Assembly (NCBI RefSeq): GCF_900636385.1
Contig: NZ_LR134269.1
Span: 1,674,001 to 1,738,000, forward strand
Source of the DNA: Staphylococcus warneri
GTDB taxonomy: Bacteria; Bacillota; Bacilli; Staphylococcales; Staphylococcaceae
Direction: 5' to 3'
Length of the DNA stretch: 64,000 bases
The notes beneath the pieces were generated by a model, which did not search any database, had not been told where the DNA came from, and was given only the letters and a program-made list of their open reading frames with translations. This document shows, piece after piece, positions 18,499 to 27,668 of this stretch; position 1 is the stretch's first letter, and every line of letters begins with the position of its first letter. The translations under genes and the position numbers were made by a program.

Positions 18499-19059
18499 CT
18501 ATTGGTCTTTATCGTATAATTGTTGTAATTTCTGAAGCCTTGGATCAACTTGCTTTCTGTCTGAATCATCATCTTCTTGGTCTTGTTCTTTTACAAGTTC
18601 CTCGAATTCATCTTCATCAATCACTTCCCAACCATTGCCTTCAGTTAACATTTGATTGCTATTGTCTGAATATGCTCTCATCGGTTTCTCGATAATTACA
18701 AAATCTTCAACAATATCTTTAATGTTAATCATACCGTCAGTTGCTGAATGATAATGTTCATCCTGCTCTTCTTCGTCAGTATAATAATCACTGCCTTCTA
18801 AATCAAACACTTCAGAAGTTTCGACATCTAGCGGTACTTCTACTGGTACTAATGTACGTGCACATGGCATCGTATATGTACCAGTGATATGCATATCTGC
18901 AATCACTTCGTTTGATTTAACAGTTAATTGTCCTTCAACATTGATTTCAGAAAGATCGATAAGATCTAATGATTCTTTTAAATGTTCAAAATTCACCGTT
19001 TGATTAAACTCAAATGGTTTACCTTGATATTTTCTTAATTGTGTTATTGACCATTTCAT
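18499..19059 (-). CDS. YceD family (DUF177) protein
   Basis: The 186-residue acidic protein matches the DUF177/YceD family, found next to rpmF in most bacteria and implicated in 23S rRNA accumulation. The family core with CARTLVPVEVPLDVETSEVF is at about residues 75-95, where many relatives carry a second cysteine. The C-terminus (about 150-186) is rich in Glu, Asp, Gln and Lys and probably disordered. It probably shares a transcript with rpmF. The B. subtilis counterpart is ylbN. Confidence 0.88.
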   Translation of the reverse strand: MKWSITQLRKYQGKPFEFNQTVNFEHLKESLDLIDLSEINVEGQLTVKSNEVIADMHITGTYTMPCARTLVPVEVPLDVETSEVFDLEGSDYYTDEEEQDEHYHSATDGMINIKDIVEDFVIIEKPMRAYSDNSNQMLTEGNGWEVIDEDEFEELVKEQDQEDDDSDRKQVDPRLQKLQQLYDKDQ

Positions 19060-19185
19060 ATGGCTTCACCTCTAACAAGCACAAAATTTATTTTAACTTT
19101 CTCAGTATAATATGTCAAGATTTTTTCTTAACATACATACTTCTGTTACAATACATATAATGAATTCTGAAAGGACGAATTGCAA

Positions 19186-20328
19186 ATGAAAAGTGTTGGC
19201 ATTATATCTGAATATAATCCATTCCATAACGGGCATTTATATCATGCACAACAATCCAAATTACAATCACAAGCGGATGTTTCTATTGCCCTTATGAGTG
19301 GCAATTTTGTCATGCGAGGTGAACCGGCTTTATTTAATAAATTTATTCGTACACAAATGGCCCTATCAGCAGTAGATTTAGTCGTTGAACTTCCAACCAT
19401 CGCCAGTCTTTCATCAGGTGATTACTTTGGTGAAATGGCAATTAAATTAGCTGATTATTTAGATATTAATACCATCTCATTTGGAAGCGAGCATGGCAAT
19501 ATTAACGACTTAAAAGAAGCTACACGACAGGTTCTTGATTTGGAAAACAGTGATGCCTTTAAATCAAAATTAAAAGAAGGTAAGAGTTATCCTAGGATCA
19601 TTAACGAATTAATCCAACAACAATCTACAAATGATATTTTACAATCACCAAATAATATTCTAAGTATTGGATATTTAAAAGGGATTCTGCAATTCGCACC
19701 TCAAATAGAAGCTATCACTATTCATCGCGATACTGCACAACATCGTGAGCAAACGATTCAACATCAACAATTTGCTAGCGGATCATCCATACGCCAATCT
19801 ATCATTCATCATCATTCTGATTGGGAAAACGTTGTTCCAGAAGAAATTAAGTCACTATATCACTCGCAATTTACAACTGTTGAGCACGCCTTTCCGTATA
19901 TCAAACATCAGTTATTAACACAGCGTATTTCAACACTTCAAACCATATATACTATGAGTGAAGGTTTGGAAAATCGATTAATCTCTATGATTAAGGATGC
20001 ACACTCATTTAAAGATTTATTATCTAAAGTCAAAACGAAACGATACACTTATACACATATTCAACGCGTATTAATGAATATATTACTTAATATTCAACAA
20101 AGCGATATTAACCATGATATCTTTGCTGCTAGAATATTAGGTATGAATGAAAATGGTCGGGCATATTTAAAATATCTAAAACGACATTTTCCAGAACGAC
20201 ATTTTATTACGAATATCAACCAATCATCTTCCACTTATTTCCCAATTGAAATTAAAGCAACGCATATCTATAATCTAATAAGCCAGCAATTCGATGATGA
20301 TTTTAATACACCAGTTATCAAATCTTAA
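19186..20328 (+). CDS. tmcAL: tRNA(Met) cytidine acetate ligase
   Basis: TmcAL uses acetate and ATP to make N4-acetylcytidine at the wobble position of elongator tRNA-Met. The 380-residue protein has the nucleotidyltransferase HIGH-like EYNPFHNGHLYH motif (about 8-19), MSGNFVMRGEPALF (about 39-52), SFGSEHG and the SGSSIRQS segment (about 202-209). The frame extends to a TTG at 19180, but the ATG at 19186 is ten bases after AAGGA and gives the usual MKSVGIISEYNPFHNGH start. Formerly called YlbM. It diverges from yceD and ends in a terminator shared with coaD. Confidence 0.94.
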   Translation: MKSVGIISEYNPFHNGHLYHAQQSKLQSQADVSIALMSGNFVMRGEPALFNKFIRTQMALSAVDLVVELPTIASLSSGDYFGEMAIKLADYLDINTISFGSEHGNINDLKEATRQVLDLENSDAFKSKLKEGKSYPRIINELIQQQSTNDILQSPNNILSIGYLKGILQFAPQIEAITIHRDTAQHREQTIQHQQFASGSSIRQSIIHHHSDWENVVPEEIKSLYHSQFTTVEHAFPYIKHQLLTQRISTLQTIYTMSEGLENRLISMIKDAHSFKDLLSKVKTKRYTYTHIQRVLMNILLNIQQSDINHDIFAARILGMNENGRAYLKYLKRHFPERHFITNINQSSSTYFPIEIKATHIYNLISQQFDDDFNTPVIKS

Positions 20329-20378
20329 AAAATGTACTGTTACATAATGTGATTCGCATTATATAACAGTACATTTTT
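20328..20378. terminator. Bidirectional terminator tmcAL/coaD
   Basis: Arms 20328-20349 and 20357-20378 are nearly perfect inverted repeats (one mismatch near AATGTACTGTTA) ending in A- and T-runs, so the hairpin can stop transcription from both convergent genes. Confidence 0.9.
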
Positions 20379-20380
20379 TA

Positions 20381-21419
<1,039 letters not shown>

Positions 21420-21478
21420 ACTTCCATTTCACTATGTAATTTAATATAATTTGACTTAAAAGGAGATTGATTTAACAT

Positions 21479-21868
21479 ATGAAACAATCATTTATTGTCT
21501 TGGGTGAAGGGTTAACAGATTTGTTTGAATTTACTACACTTATCGACTATAACCATTCACGCATTGATAAAATTATTTATTTCCATTCACCGCAAACTGA
21601 AAAACAATTATCATCTGTCGCTATTGTCATGCAACCAACTGAAGGTAATTATTTTCAAGCAATGTACATGATGATGAACGCAGTAAAATATCCTTATCCT
21701 GATAGCAATAAAAAGTTTGAAATGATTAACAACAAGGCAGAAGCCTATGATATTCCAGTCTTAGGCATAGACGTTCAACCACCTGAAGCATTTCATGACA
21801 ATGACTTGTATTTTAATTATTTAATTAGCGTGTTACGACTACAACGATGGATTCCACCATTACAATAA
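21479..21868 (+). CDS. Conserved uncharacterised Bacillales protein
   Basis: The 129-residue soluble protein starts MKQSFIVLGEGLTDLFEFTTL behind an AAAGGAGA ribosome binding site. It has no membrane segment and no catalytic motif I recognise. A conserved orphan of this kind sits between rsmD and ylbG in staphylococci; I believe it belongs to a domain-of-unknown-function family sometimes misnamed a methylthioribose kinase, but it lacks kinase motifs. It is single-gene, divergent from rsmD and convergent with ylbG. Confidence 0.75.
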   Translation: MKQSFIVLGEGLTDLFEFTTLIDYNHSRIDKIIYFHSPQTEKQLSSVAIVMQPTEGNYFQAMYMMMNAVKYPYPDSNKKFEMINNKAEAYDIPVLGIDVQPPEAFHDNDLYFNYLISVLRLQRWIPPLQ

Positions 21869-21881
21869 AATACGTCATCTT

Positions 21882-21908
21882 AAACACGAGTTATAAAACT
21901 TCGTGTTT
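21882..21908 (+). terminator. Terminator after the 21479 gene
   Basis: Arms AAACACGA (21882-21889) and TCGTGTTT (21901-21908) are followed on the plus strand by TTCTTTTT. The 3' arm overlaps the end of the convergent ylbG coding region. Confidence 0.75.
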
Positions 21909-22142
21909 TTCTTTTTCATAAGTTTTCTTTAAAAATCGATAAGGGGATCCATCGATATGTCTTACATATTTTAATTTCATTAATTTATTTACAACATCAT
22001 CCGCTTCATTCTCATTAACATACATAATAACGTACTTACGTTGTCTATTAGAATGAACGATGTGACCATATTTTCTAATTTGTCTCTCGTGTTTAATGTG
22101 TTTTAAGTAAACGACGAGGCTTACTCTAGGAACTAAATTCAT
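21891..22142 (-). CDS. ylbG: YlbG family (DUF2129, UPF0298) protein
   Basis: The 83-residue protein begins [26 protein letters not shown] and has the YVIMYVN and [17 protein letters not shown] segments of the DUF2129/YlbG family. These are small basic cytoplasmic proteins of unknown role found in Bacillales, usually near rsmD and ylbF as here. An AGAGAGATG start region fits. Confidence 0.88.
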   Translation of the reverse strand: MNLVPRVSLVVYLKHIKHERQIRKYGHIVHSNRQRKYVIMYVNENEADDVVNKLMKLKYVRHIDGSPYRFLKKTYEKEKHEVL

Positions 22143-22375
22143 CTCTCTTCACTCCATTTGATATACAATTTTAATCATATCATGAGTTTAAATTTTATGA
22201 AATAACAATCACCTTTTAATATAAACTAGGGAATTGCATTTGGAAACACATTTTATTTGTCAATTGTATTGTCTATCATTTGATTGTTAACACATTCTAT
22301 TTCAGTACGCACTTCATTTTCCATATATAACTATTATCTGTTAATATGACTTTAATAACTTAAGGAGGATATTAA

Positions 22376-23296
22376 ATGGTTAAACTAAATAAGTGGTTAG
22401 TTAATGGCTCATTAGCAGCGGCAAGTATAATAGGAAGTGTGCTTTATATTAATCAAAATAAAAAGCCACGTGAAATTAATGCAATCCCTCCATTCTTTTC
22501 AGGTGTAGCACCATATCTGTTTGCTCATAGAGGTGGTATGGCCGTAAGACCTGAACAAACTAAATTAGCATTTGATAATGCAGTTCAATATGGCGTGGAT
22601 GGCTTTGAGACGGATGTACGATTAACTAAAGATAAAGCGCTCATTGTTTTCCATGATGCAACGGTAGATCGTACTACGAATGGATCAGGAAAAGTATGTG
22701 AACATACGCTTGCTGAGTTAAGAAAATTAGATGCCGGTTATTATTTTACAGATATTAATCGTCAATACCCATATCGTGGACATTCAGACGCAAAAATTCT
22801 TACGTTTGAAGAGTTATTAGAACTTTACCCAGAAATGTATATCAATGTAGACTTGAAAGATCATCCTGATAGCTATGAAGGTGCCATAGCACCTGAAGTA
22901 CTTTATCATCAAATTTCTAAACATCAAGCAGAACACCGTGTTTTAGTCACAAGTTTCCATAAAGAACAAATAGAACGCTTTGACCAATTAAGTAAAGGTA
23001 CAGTTGCAATTGGTGCAAGTCAAAGTGAAGTTACTGAAGCTTTCATTAAATTCAATACCTTTAGAGGTAACACTTATCATCCTAAAGCTAATACTTTCCA
23101 AATGCCTATCGAATTTAAAGGTATACGACTTACATCTGCAAGATTTATTAAATGGTTAACACTACTAAACATCGTACCAGGATATTATGGCATTAATAGC
23201 ATTGATTTAATGACAGACCTTTATCAAAAGGGTGCACATACCCTTGTAACTGATCGTCCTGATCTAGCACAACAGTTTAAAGAAACATTAAAATAA
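22376..23296 (+). CDS. Glycerophosphodiester phosphodiesterase family protein
   Basis: The family cleaves glycerophosphodiesters to glycerol-3-phosphate and an alcohol. The 306-residue protein has an N-terminal membrane segment (about residues 9-26) without a lipobox cysteine, so it is probably anchored and faces outward, followed by the GDPD TIM barrel: HRGG (His-Arg pair, about 52-55), FETDVRLTKD (metal-binding Glu and Asp, about 78-87), FHDATVDRTTNG (catalytic His) and NVDLKD. Substrates could be deacylated phospholipid or teichoic acid-derived glycerophosphodiesters, which is inference. AAGGAGG precedes the ATG. It ends in a strong hairpin. Confidence 0.9.
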   Translation: MVKLNKWLVNGSLAAASIIGSVLYINQNKKPREINAIPPFFSGVAPYLFAHRGGMAVRPEQTKLAFDNAVQYGVDGFETDVRLTKDKALIVFHDATVDRTTNGSGKVCEHTLAELRKLDAGYYFTDINRQYPYRGHSDAKILTFEELLELYPEMYINVDLKDHPDSYEGAIAPEVLYHQISKHQAEHRVLVTSFHKEQIERFDQLSKGTVAIGASQSEVTEAFIKFNTFRGNTYHPKANTFQMPIEFKGIRLTSARFIKWLTLLNIVPGYYGINSIDLMTDLYQKGAHTLVTDRPDLAQQFKETLK

Positions 23297-23306
23297 GATG
23301 TCAAAT

Positions 23307-23344
23307 AATGGCAAGGTCTAATGTTAAACATAGACCTTGCCATT
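23307..23344. terminator. Terminator between the GDPD gene and ylbF
   Basis: Arms 23307-23320 and 23331-23344 are perfect 14-base inverted repeats with a ten-base loop. T-rich tracts follow on both strands, best on the plus side, so it may serve both convergent genes. Confidence 0.85.
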
Positions 23345-23351
23345 TATCTTT

Positions 23352-23786
23352 CTATAGTGAGCAATTACATGATCCTCCAGAAGCACATCCATGTGCAGTT
23401 GTTTGAAAGAATGGATTACCCGTTTCAATTTTTACATTATCTGATACTGCTAATGCAATTTTACTAATCACTTCATCTATTAAATTCTGTAATTCTACTT
23501 CTTTAGATTTATAGTCCATAACCACAGGCAACATTTCATAAGCTCTTTTACGTTGACGTGTTTCCATCATTATTGTTTTATAATCCGGATGATATCTACC
23601 AAAACGCATGACATCATCATATTTATCTTTAGACTTTAAAAAAGCTGAGTATAATAAGTGCGCTTCATCATCTTGATATAATAATTCCTTTGCTTCAATG
23701 TAGTCATGATATATTACAGAATCTACGATCATATCAGACAATGCTTCGACATCGTCTAAAATAGACAATGTTTCTTCATTTATCAT
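23352..23786 (-). CDS. ylbF: YlbF/RicF family regulator (DUF964)
   Basis: The 144-residue helical protein belongs to the YlbF/YmcA family. In B. subtilis YlbF joins YmcA and YaaT in the RIC (Y) complex, which carries [4Fe-4S] clusters and steers RNase Y processing. Here residues about 10-115 form the family helices and the C-terminus ends CASGGSCNCSL, a cluster of three cysteines like that used for the iron-sulfur ligand. It lies 18 bases after ylbC and is probably co-transcribed with it. Confidence 0.88.
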   Translation of the reverse strand: MINEETLSILDDVEALSDMIVDSVIYHDYIEAKELLYQDDEAHLLYSAFLKSKDKYDDVMRFGRYHPDYKTIMMETRQRKRAYEMLPVVMDYKSKEVELQNLIDEVISKIALAVSDNVKIETGNPFFQTTAHGCASGGSCNCSL

Positions 23787-23804
23787 TTGTCATCTTCCCC
23801 TTAC

Positions 23805-24848
23805 TTATTTTTCTAAGAAAATTAATGAATAATAATCTTTCATCACTTCTCCGCCCATTTCATCATACTTGGTATTTAACATTCTTGATCGATGAATATC
23901 CGAATTCATCCAACTATGAATTAATGTAGGAACATCATCAAAGTTATAACCCACATTTTGACTTGTAGAAGTATAGCTAATATCTCGTTCATCTAATTGC
24001 TGTTTTAATGCATTTTCAGTAAATTCAACTGAATCATAACCACTCTTCGTTGCATCAAACAAATTAATAGAGGCTATATGCGCAATATCATTATTTACTT
24101 TTAATGGTTTTAAACCTTTTAACTTTCTCATTTCGTTTGTCACTTCATAGAGTGTCATTAACTGATTGGGATTTTGTTCATATGGTAATTCTTTATGTTT
24201 TTTGCTAGATGAAGACTGAGATTCATTGGTTTTGTATGGTTGTAATGAAGCTAATGCATCTTTATCTAAAAAACGAATTGCCATAATCTTATTAGATTGT
24301 TGATCAGAATATACTTGCGCATACACATTACCGTATTTAATTAATGTTTGCGTTTTTAAGTCTTCATCAGACAATTCAAACTCATAAACCTTGCCATTAG
24401 ATTTAATAGTTGGTTCAGGATTAATGCTTGTATTTTCATAGATTTTAGAATTTTCTTCACCTATATGTAACGGACTCATATTTACATCATTGCCAGTAGC
24501 ATATACAGATTTAATTTGATTATCTTTAACGCTTACAATGTAATATTGATTTTTCTTCTTAAACACATAATTTTTATAACCATCACTAACAGGATATGTA
24601 CGATTAGCTTGCCCATACTTTTTAGTAAGCTGATTAATATTTTTCCCAATCCAAGTACCTACACCTTTTTTAGGCTTTGGATTTTCAATATCTTTATTAG
24701 TATTCTTAAACTGTTCAGTTCGCTCAGTTTTTTGATTTTTATTAGGGTTTTCTAATACATCAAACTTTAAACGTGGTGAGTAAAATAAATAGATTAGAAA
24801 AGAAACTAAAAAGACTACACCTAATATTCGTATTACTAATTTTTTCAT
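23805..24848 (-). CDS. ylbC: CAP-domain (SCP/PR1-like) membrane-anchored protein
   Basis: The 347-residue protein has an N-terminal membrane segment (about residues 5-23), a charged linker, a CAP-associated N-terminal domain (about 60-205, with GKNINQLTKKYGQANR and KIMAIRFLD) and a C-terminal CAP/SCP domain (about 230-345, with TNEMRKLKGLKPL and WMNSDIHRSRML). The architecture and neighbourhood match B. subtilis YlbC. CAP proteins are extracellular in bacteria, sometimes near spore or wall functions; the function here is unknown. ylbF follows directly. Confidence 0.85.
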   Translation of the reverse strand: MKKLVIRILGVVFLVSFLIYLFYSPRLKFDVLENPNKNQKTERTEQFKNTNKDIENPKPKKGVGTWIGKNINQLTKKYGQANRTYPVSDGYKNYVFKKKNQYYIVSVKDNQIKSVYATGNDVNMSPLHIGEENSKIYENTSINPEPTIKSNGKVYEFELSDEDLKTQTLIKYGNVYAQVYSDQQSNKIMAIRFLDKDALASLQPYKTNESQSSSSKKHKELPYEQNPNQLMTLYEVTNEMRKLKGLKPLKVNNDIAHIASINLFDATKSGYDSVEFTENALKQQLDERDISYTSTSQNVGYNFDDVPTLIHSWMNSDIHRSRMLNTKYDEMGGEVMKDYYSLIFLEK

Positions 24849-24997
24849 TTTTCACCCACCTCAATAGAATTATTATCATTGTACATAAATATATATTTCA
24901 TAATCAAGATAAGTCTATTTTCATCATAAATTTCATTATAAACACTTTTAGCTATTTATGTTTGTAAAATGAATTACCGATTTAAATATATTAAAAA

Positions 24998-25029
24998 ACT
25001 GATAAAACCTACGATTAAGTTTTATCAGT
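24998..25029 (-). terminator. Terminator of ctaB-ctaM
   Basis: Arms ACTGATAAAAC (24998-25008) and GTTTTATCAGT (25019-25029) are perfect inverted repeats with TTTTTTAA following on the minus strand. It lies 17 bases after the ctaM stop. Confidence 0.9.
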
Positions 25030-25046
25030 ACATTTAAAATATTAAA

Positions 25047-25508
25047 TTATAAACCTAAAGTTGCTTTAATTAATGAAGTTGTTTCGCCACCTGGATATAA
25101 GATGTATAAAAGTAAATATACTGCCACACCAGTAATAGCTGTAAAGAACCAAATAATTGAAGCAATAGGTCCAATTTTTCTATGAATATTAAATTTATCT
25201 TTGAAGGCCGTAAAAATTTGTATTAAGCCTAATACCCCACCAATTGTTGCTAGGTTAATATGGAATACTAAGAAAATCGTATAGTAAATTTTAATACTAT
25301 CTGGACCACCAAATGCAGTATTTCCTATAAAGATTGTACGACTAGCATAAATAATAAAGAATGTAGCTGCGAAAATAGCTGCCCATAGCATTACTTTTTT
25401 ATGCTTATCAATTTGTTTTTTCCAAATAAGTCTCCAACCAATTGCCACTAATATCGCACTAATAACAATGCATGAGGTACTTAACGTTGGTAATATAGGT
25501 ACGTTCAT
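25047..25508 (-). CDS. ctaM: CtaM, aa3-type oxidase maturation protein (DUF420)
   Basis: The 153-residue protein has four predicted membrane segments and the DUF420 signature IFIGNTAFGG and FLVFHINLATIGG. In S. aureus CtaM is needed for activity of the haem A-containing aa3-type menaquinol oxidase Qox, and it lies beside ctaB as here. The frame also opens at an ATG at 25517 that touches AAGG; the ATG at 25508 is nine bases from it and is preferred. It lies 27 bases after ctaB. Confidence 0.88.
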   Translation of the reverse strand: MNVPILPTLSTSCIVISAILVAIGWRLIWKKQIDKHKKVMLWAAIFAATFFIIYASRTIFIGNTAFGGPDSIKIYYTIFLVFHINLATIGGVLGLIQIFTAFKDKFNIHRKIGPIASIIWFFTAITGVAVYLLLYILYPGGETTSLIKATLGL

Positions 25509-25535
25509 ATGTTTCATCCTTACTTAATTTTATAT

Positions 25536-26447
25536 TTATATCATTTTAATAAGTGATACGACTACAACAAGTACAAAGAATACAACTAAATAGTTTAATG
25601 AATAGATAAACATTGTTGTTGCCCATTTAGTTTGATCACTATTGCGTTTGAACGATGTCAAACCTAATGCCATCCAACCTAGATTTAATAATGTAGCTAA
25701 TACAATAAATGTAGTACCTAAACTAGATAACATGAATGGTATTGGCAATAATAATACTAACCAAATGAACATACTTATACGTGTTCTATTGAATCCTTTA
25801 ACTGATGGTAACATTGGAATGTTTGCTAATGAATATTCATCACTACGTTTAATAGCTAAAGCGTAGAAATGAATAGGTTGCCAACAAAATACTACTAAAA
25901 ATAATGCTATTGCAGCAACACTGATAGAACCATCAATCGCTACCCAACCAATTAATGGTGGTACAGCACCTGGAAAACTACCTACGACAGTATTCCAAGT
26001 TGTGTGTCGTTTAGACCAAATCGAATAATAAGAAACGTATCCTACGATACCAATTAATCCTAATACGCCTGATGGAATATTGAGTAAAAATAAACATGCC
26101 TCACCTACTAACATCATACCAAAGCTTAAAATTAATAAGTGTTTATTTGAAATTCTATCATTTACAGTGGGTCTATTTTGTTTACTAGGCATGATCTGAT
26201 CAATATCTTGGTCATAGTAATTATTAAGTGCACATGCACCGCCCATTATAAATGTAGAACCTATAATCATTAATAAAATTTGAGGTATCGACGATAGGAA
26301 GGAATGGTTTGTCATTACAACAGCCAACCAAGCCCCGGCAAATGCAGGAATTAAATTCCCTTGAACAAGGCCCATCTTAATAATCTGTTGTAACTCTTTG
26401 AATGTCACACGGCCCGCATCTTGTGACAAAGTTTGTTCTTTGTTCAT
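25536..26447 (-). CDS. ctaB: Protohaem IX farnesyltransferase (haem O synthase)
   Basis: CtaB farnesylates haem B to haem O, which CtaA then oxidises to haem A. The 303-residue UbiA-family protein has about nine membrane segments and the prenyl-diphosphate-binding motif [19 protein letters not shown] (about residues 75-93) with both aspartates. AAGGAGG lies before the ATG. It is divergent from ctaA and co-transcribed with ctaM, matching the staphylococcal ctaA / ctaBM arrangement. Confidence 0.96.
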   Translation of the reverse strand: MNKEQTLSQDAGRVTFKELQQIIKMGLVQGNLIPAFAGAWLAVVMTNHSFLSSIPQILLMIIGSTFIMGGACALNNYYDQDIDQIMPSKQNRPTVNDRISNKHLLILSFGMMLVGEACLFLLNIPSGVLGLIGIVGYVSYYSIWSKRHTTWNTVVGSFPGAVPPLIGWVAIDGSISVAAIALFLVVFCWQPIHFYALAIKRSDEYSLANIPMLPSVKGFNRTRISMFIWLVLLLPIPFMLSSLGTTFIVLATLLNLGWMALGLTSFKRNSDQTKWATTMFIYSLNYLVVFFVLVVVVSLIKMI

Positions 26448-26693
26448 AATTCCCCTCCTTGAACTTTTTCATATAATATAATGATATAGCAAATAGTTAT
26501 AAAAGACTAGGTTTTAAAAAATTAAATTGTGACACTTTAACGACATTCTAAATAGTTGATTTTGTAATGCATTTAAAAATGGTATCATTAATATAATGTA
26601 AAAGAAAAATATATACGTTAATTTAAAGGAAATGTCTAACATGATATAAGCGATTAGATAAAGTACTTTATTTTAATGATGGGGTGTTTATCA

Positions 26694-27611
26694 TTGTTTA
26701 GAAAAGAAAACCTTAAATGGTTAAGTGTCTTAGCAACAATTATCATGACATTTGTACAATTAGGTGGTGCACTCGTCACTAAAACTGGTTCAGAAGATGG
26801 TTGTGGTTCCTCGTGGCCTTTATGTAATGGAGCATTTCTGCCACAAAATTTACCTATACAAACCATTATCGAATTGAGTCACAGAGCTGTATCAGCATTG
26901 TCCCTTATCGTGGTATTGTGGTTAGTTATAACTGCATGGAAACATATCGGATATATCAAAGAAATTAAACCATTATCTATAATTAGTGTTGGTTTCTTAT
27001 TACTGCAAGCTTTAGTAGGCGCTGCAGCAGTTGTGTGGCAACAAAATGATTATGTTTTAGCACTACATTTCGGTATATCACTAGTGAGTTTCTCTTCAGT
27101 ATTCTTAATGACACTAATTGTCTTCTCAATTGATCAAAAATATGAAGCTGATGAGGTAATGATTAAAAAGCCACTACGTACATTAACTTGGTTAATGGCA
27201 ATTATTGTTTATTTAACAATTTACACAGGTGCACTAGTAAGACATACTGACTCAAGTCTAGCTTATGGTGCATGGCCAGTACCTTTTGATGATATTGTCC
27301 CACACAACGTACATGATTGGGTACAGTTCGCACATAGAGGTATGGCATTTATTACTTTCATGTGGATTATGTTCACTTTTATTCATGCCGTCAAAAATTA
27401 TGCTGATAATCGTACAATCAAATACGGTTACACAGCTGCTTTTATTCTAGTTATTTTACAAGTAGTCACTGGTGCATTATCAGTCATTACAAATGTTAAT
27501 TTGTTTATTGCATTACTTCATGCTTTATTTATTACTTATTTATTCGGTATGATTGCCTATTTCATTCTATTAATGTTAAGAACCACAAGAAGTTTAAAAA
27601 ACAAATCATAA
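26694..27611 (+). CDS. ctaA: Haem A synthase CtaA
   Basis: CtaA oxidises the C8 methyl of haem O to make haem A. The protein has eight membrane segments, the [11 protein letters not shown] cysteine pair in the first outer loop, and four haem-ligand-type histidines ([30 protein letters not shown]). An ATG lies at 26676, but GGGGTG is seven bases before a TTG at 26694 that begins [11 protein letters not shown], the usual N-terminus; I take this TTG as the start (305 residues). The 246-base gap to ctaB should hold two divergent promoters. Confidence 0.95.
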   Translation: MFRKENLKWLSVLATIIMTFVQLGGALVTKTGSEDGCGSSWPLCNGAFLPQNLPIQTIIELSHRAVSALSLIVVLWLVITAWKHIGYIKEIKPLSIISVGFLLLQALVGAAAVVWQQNDYVLALHFGISLVSFSSVFLMTLIVFSIDQKYEADEVMIKKPLRTLTWLMAIIVYLTIYTGALVRHTDSSLAYGAWPVPFDDIVPHNVHDWVQFAHRGMAFITFMWIMFTFIHAVKNYADNRTIKYGYTAAFILVILQVVTGALSVITNVNLFIALLHALFITYLFGMIAYFILLMLRTTRSLKNKS

Positions 27612-27617
27612 TATTTA

Positions 27618-27654
27618 TCCCCAACATTCATCATGTCTGATTGAATGTTGGGGA
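27618..27654 (+). terminator. Terminator of ctaA
   Basis: Arms TCCCCAACATTCA (27618-27630) and TGAATGTTGGGGA (27642-27654) are perfect inverted repeats followed by TTTTT on the plus strand. pycA ends 14 bases further on. Confidence 0.9.
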
Positions 27655-27668
27655 TTTTTAAATTAATC

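Noticed and set aside
18339..18572. A 77-codon frame covering rpmF and the yceD end
   Set aside because: It overlaps two well-supported genes in another frame, has no binding site and resembles nothing. It is a shadow.
24773..24967. A 64-codon plus-strand frame at the 5' end of ylbC
   Set aside because: It begins inside ylbC, lacks a ribosome binding site and is Ile/Phe-rich as AT-rich shadow frames are.
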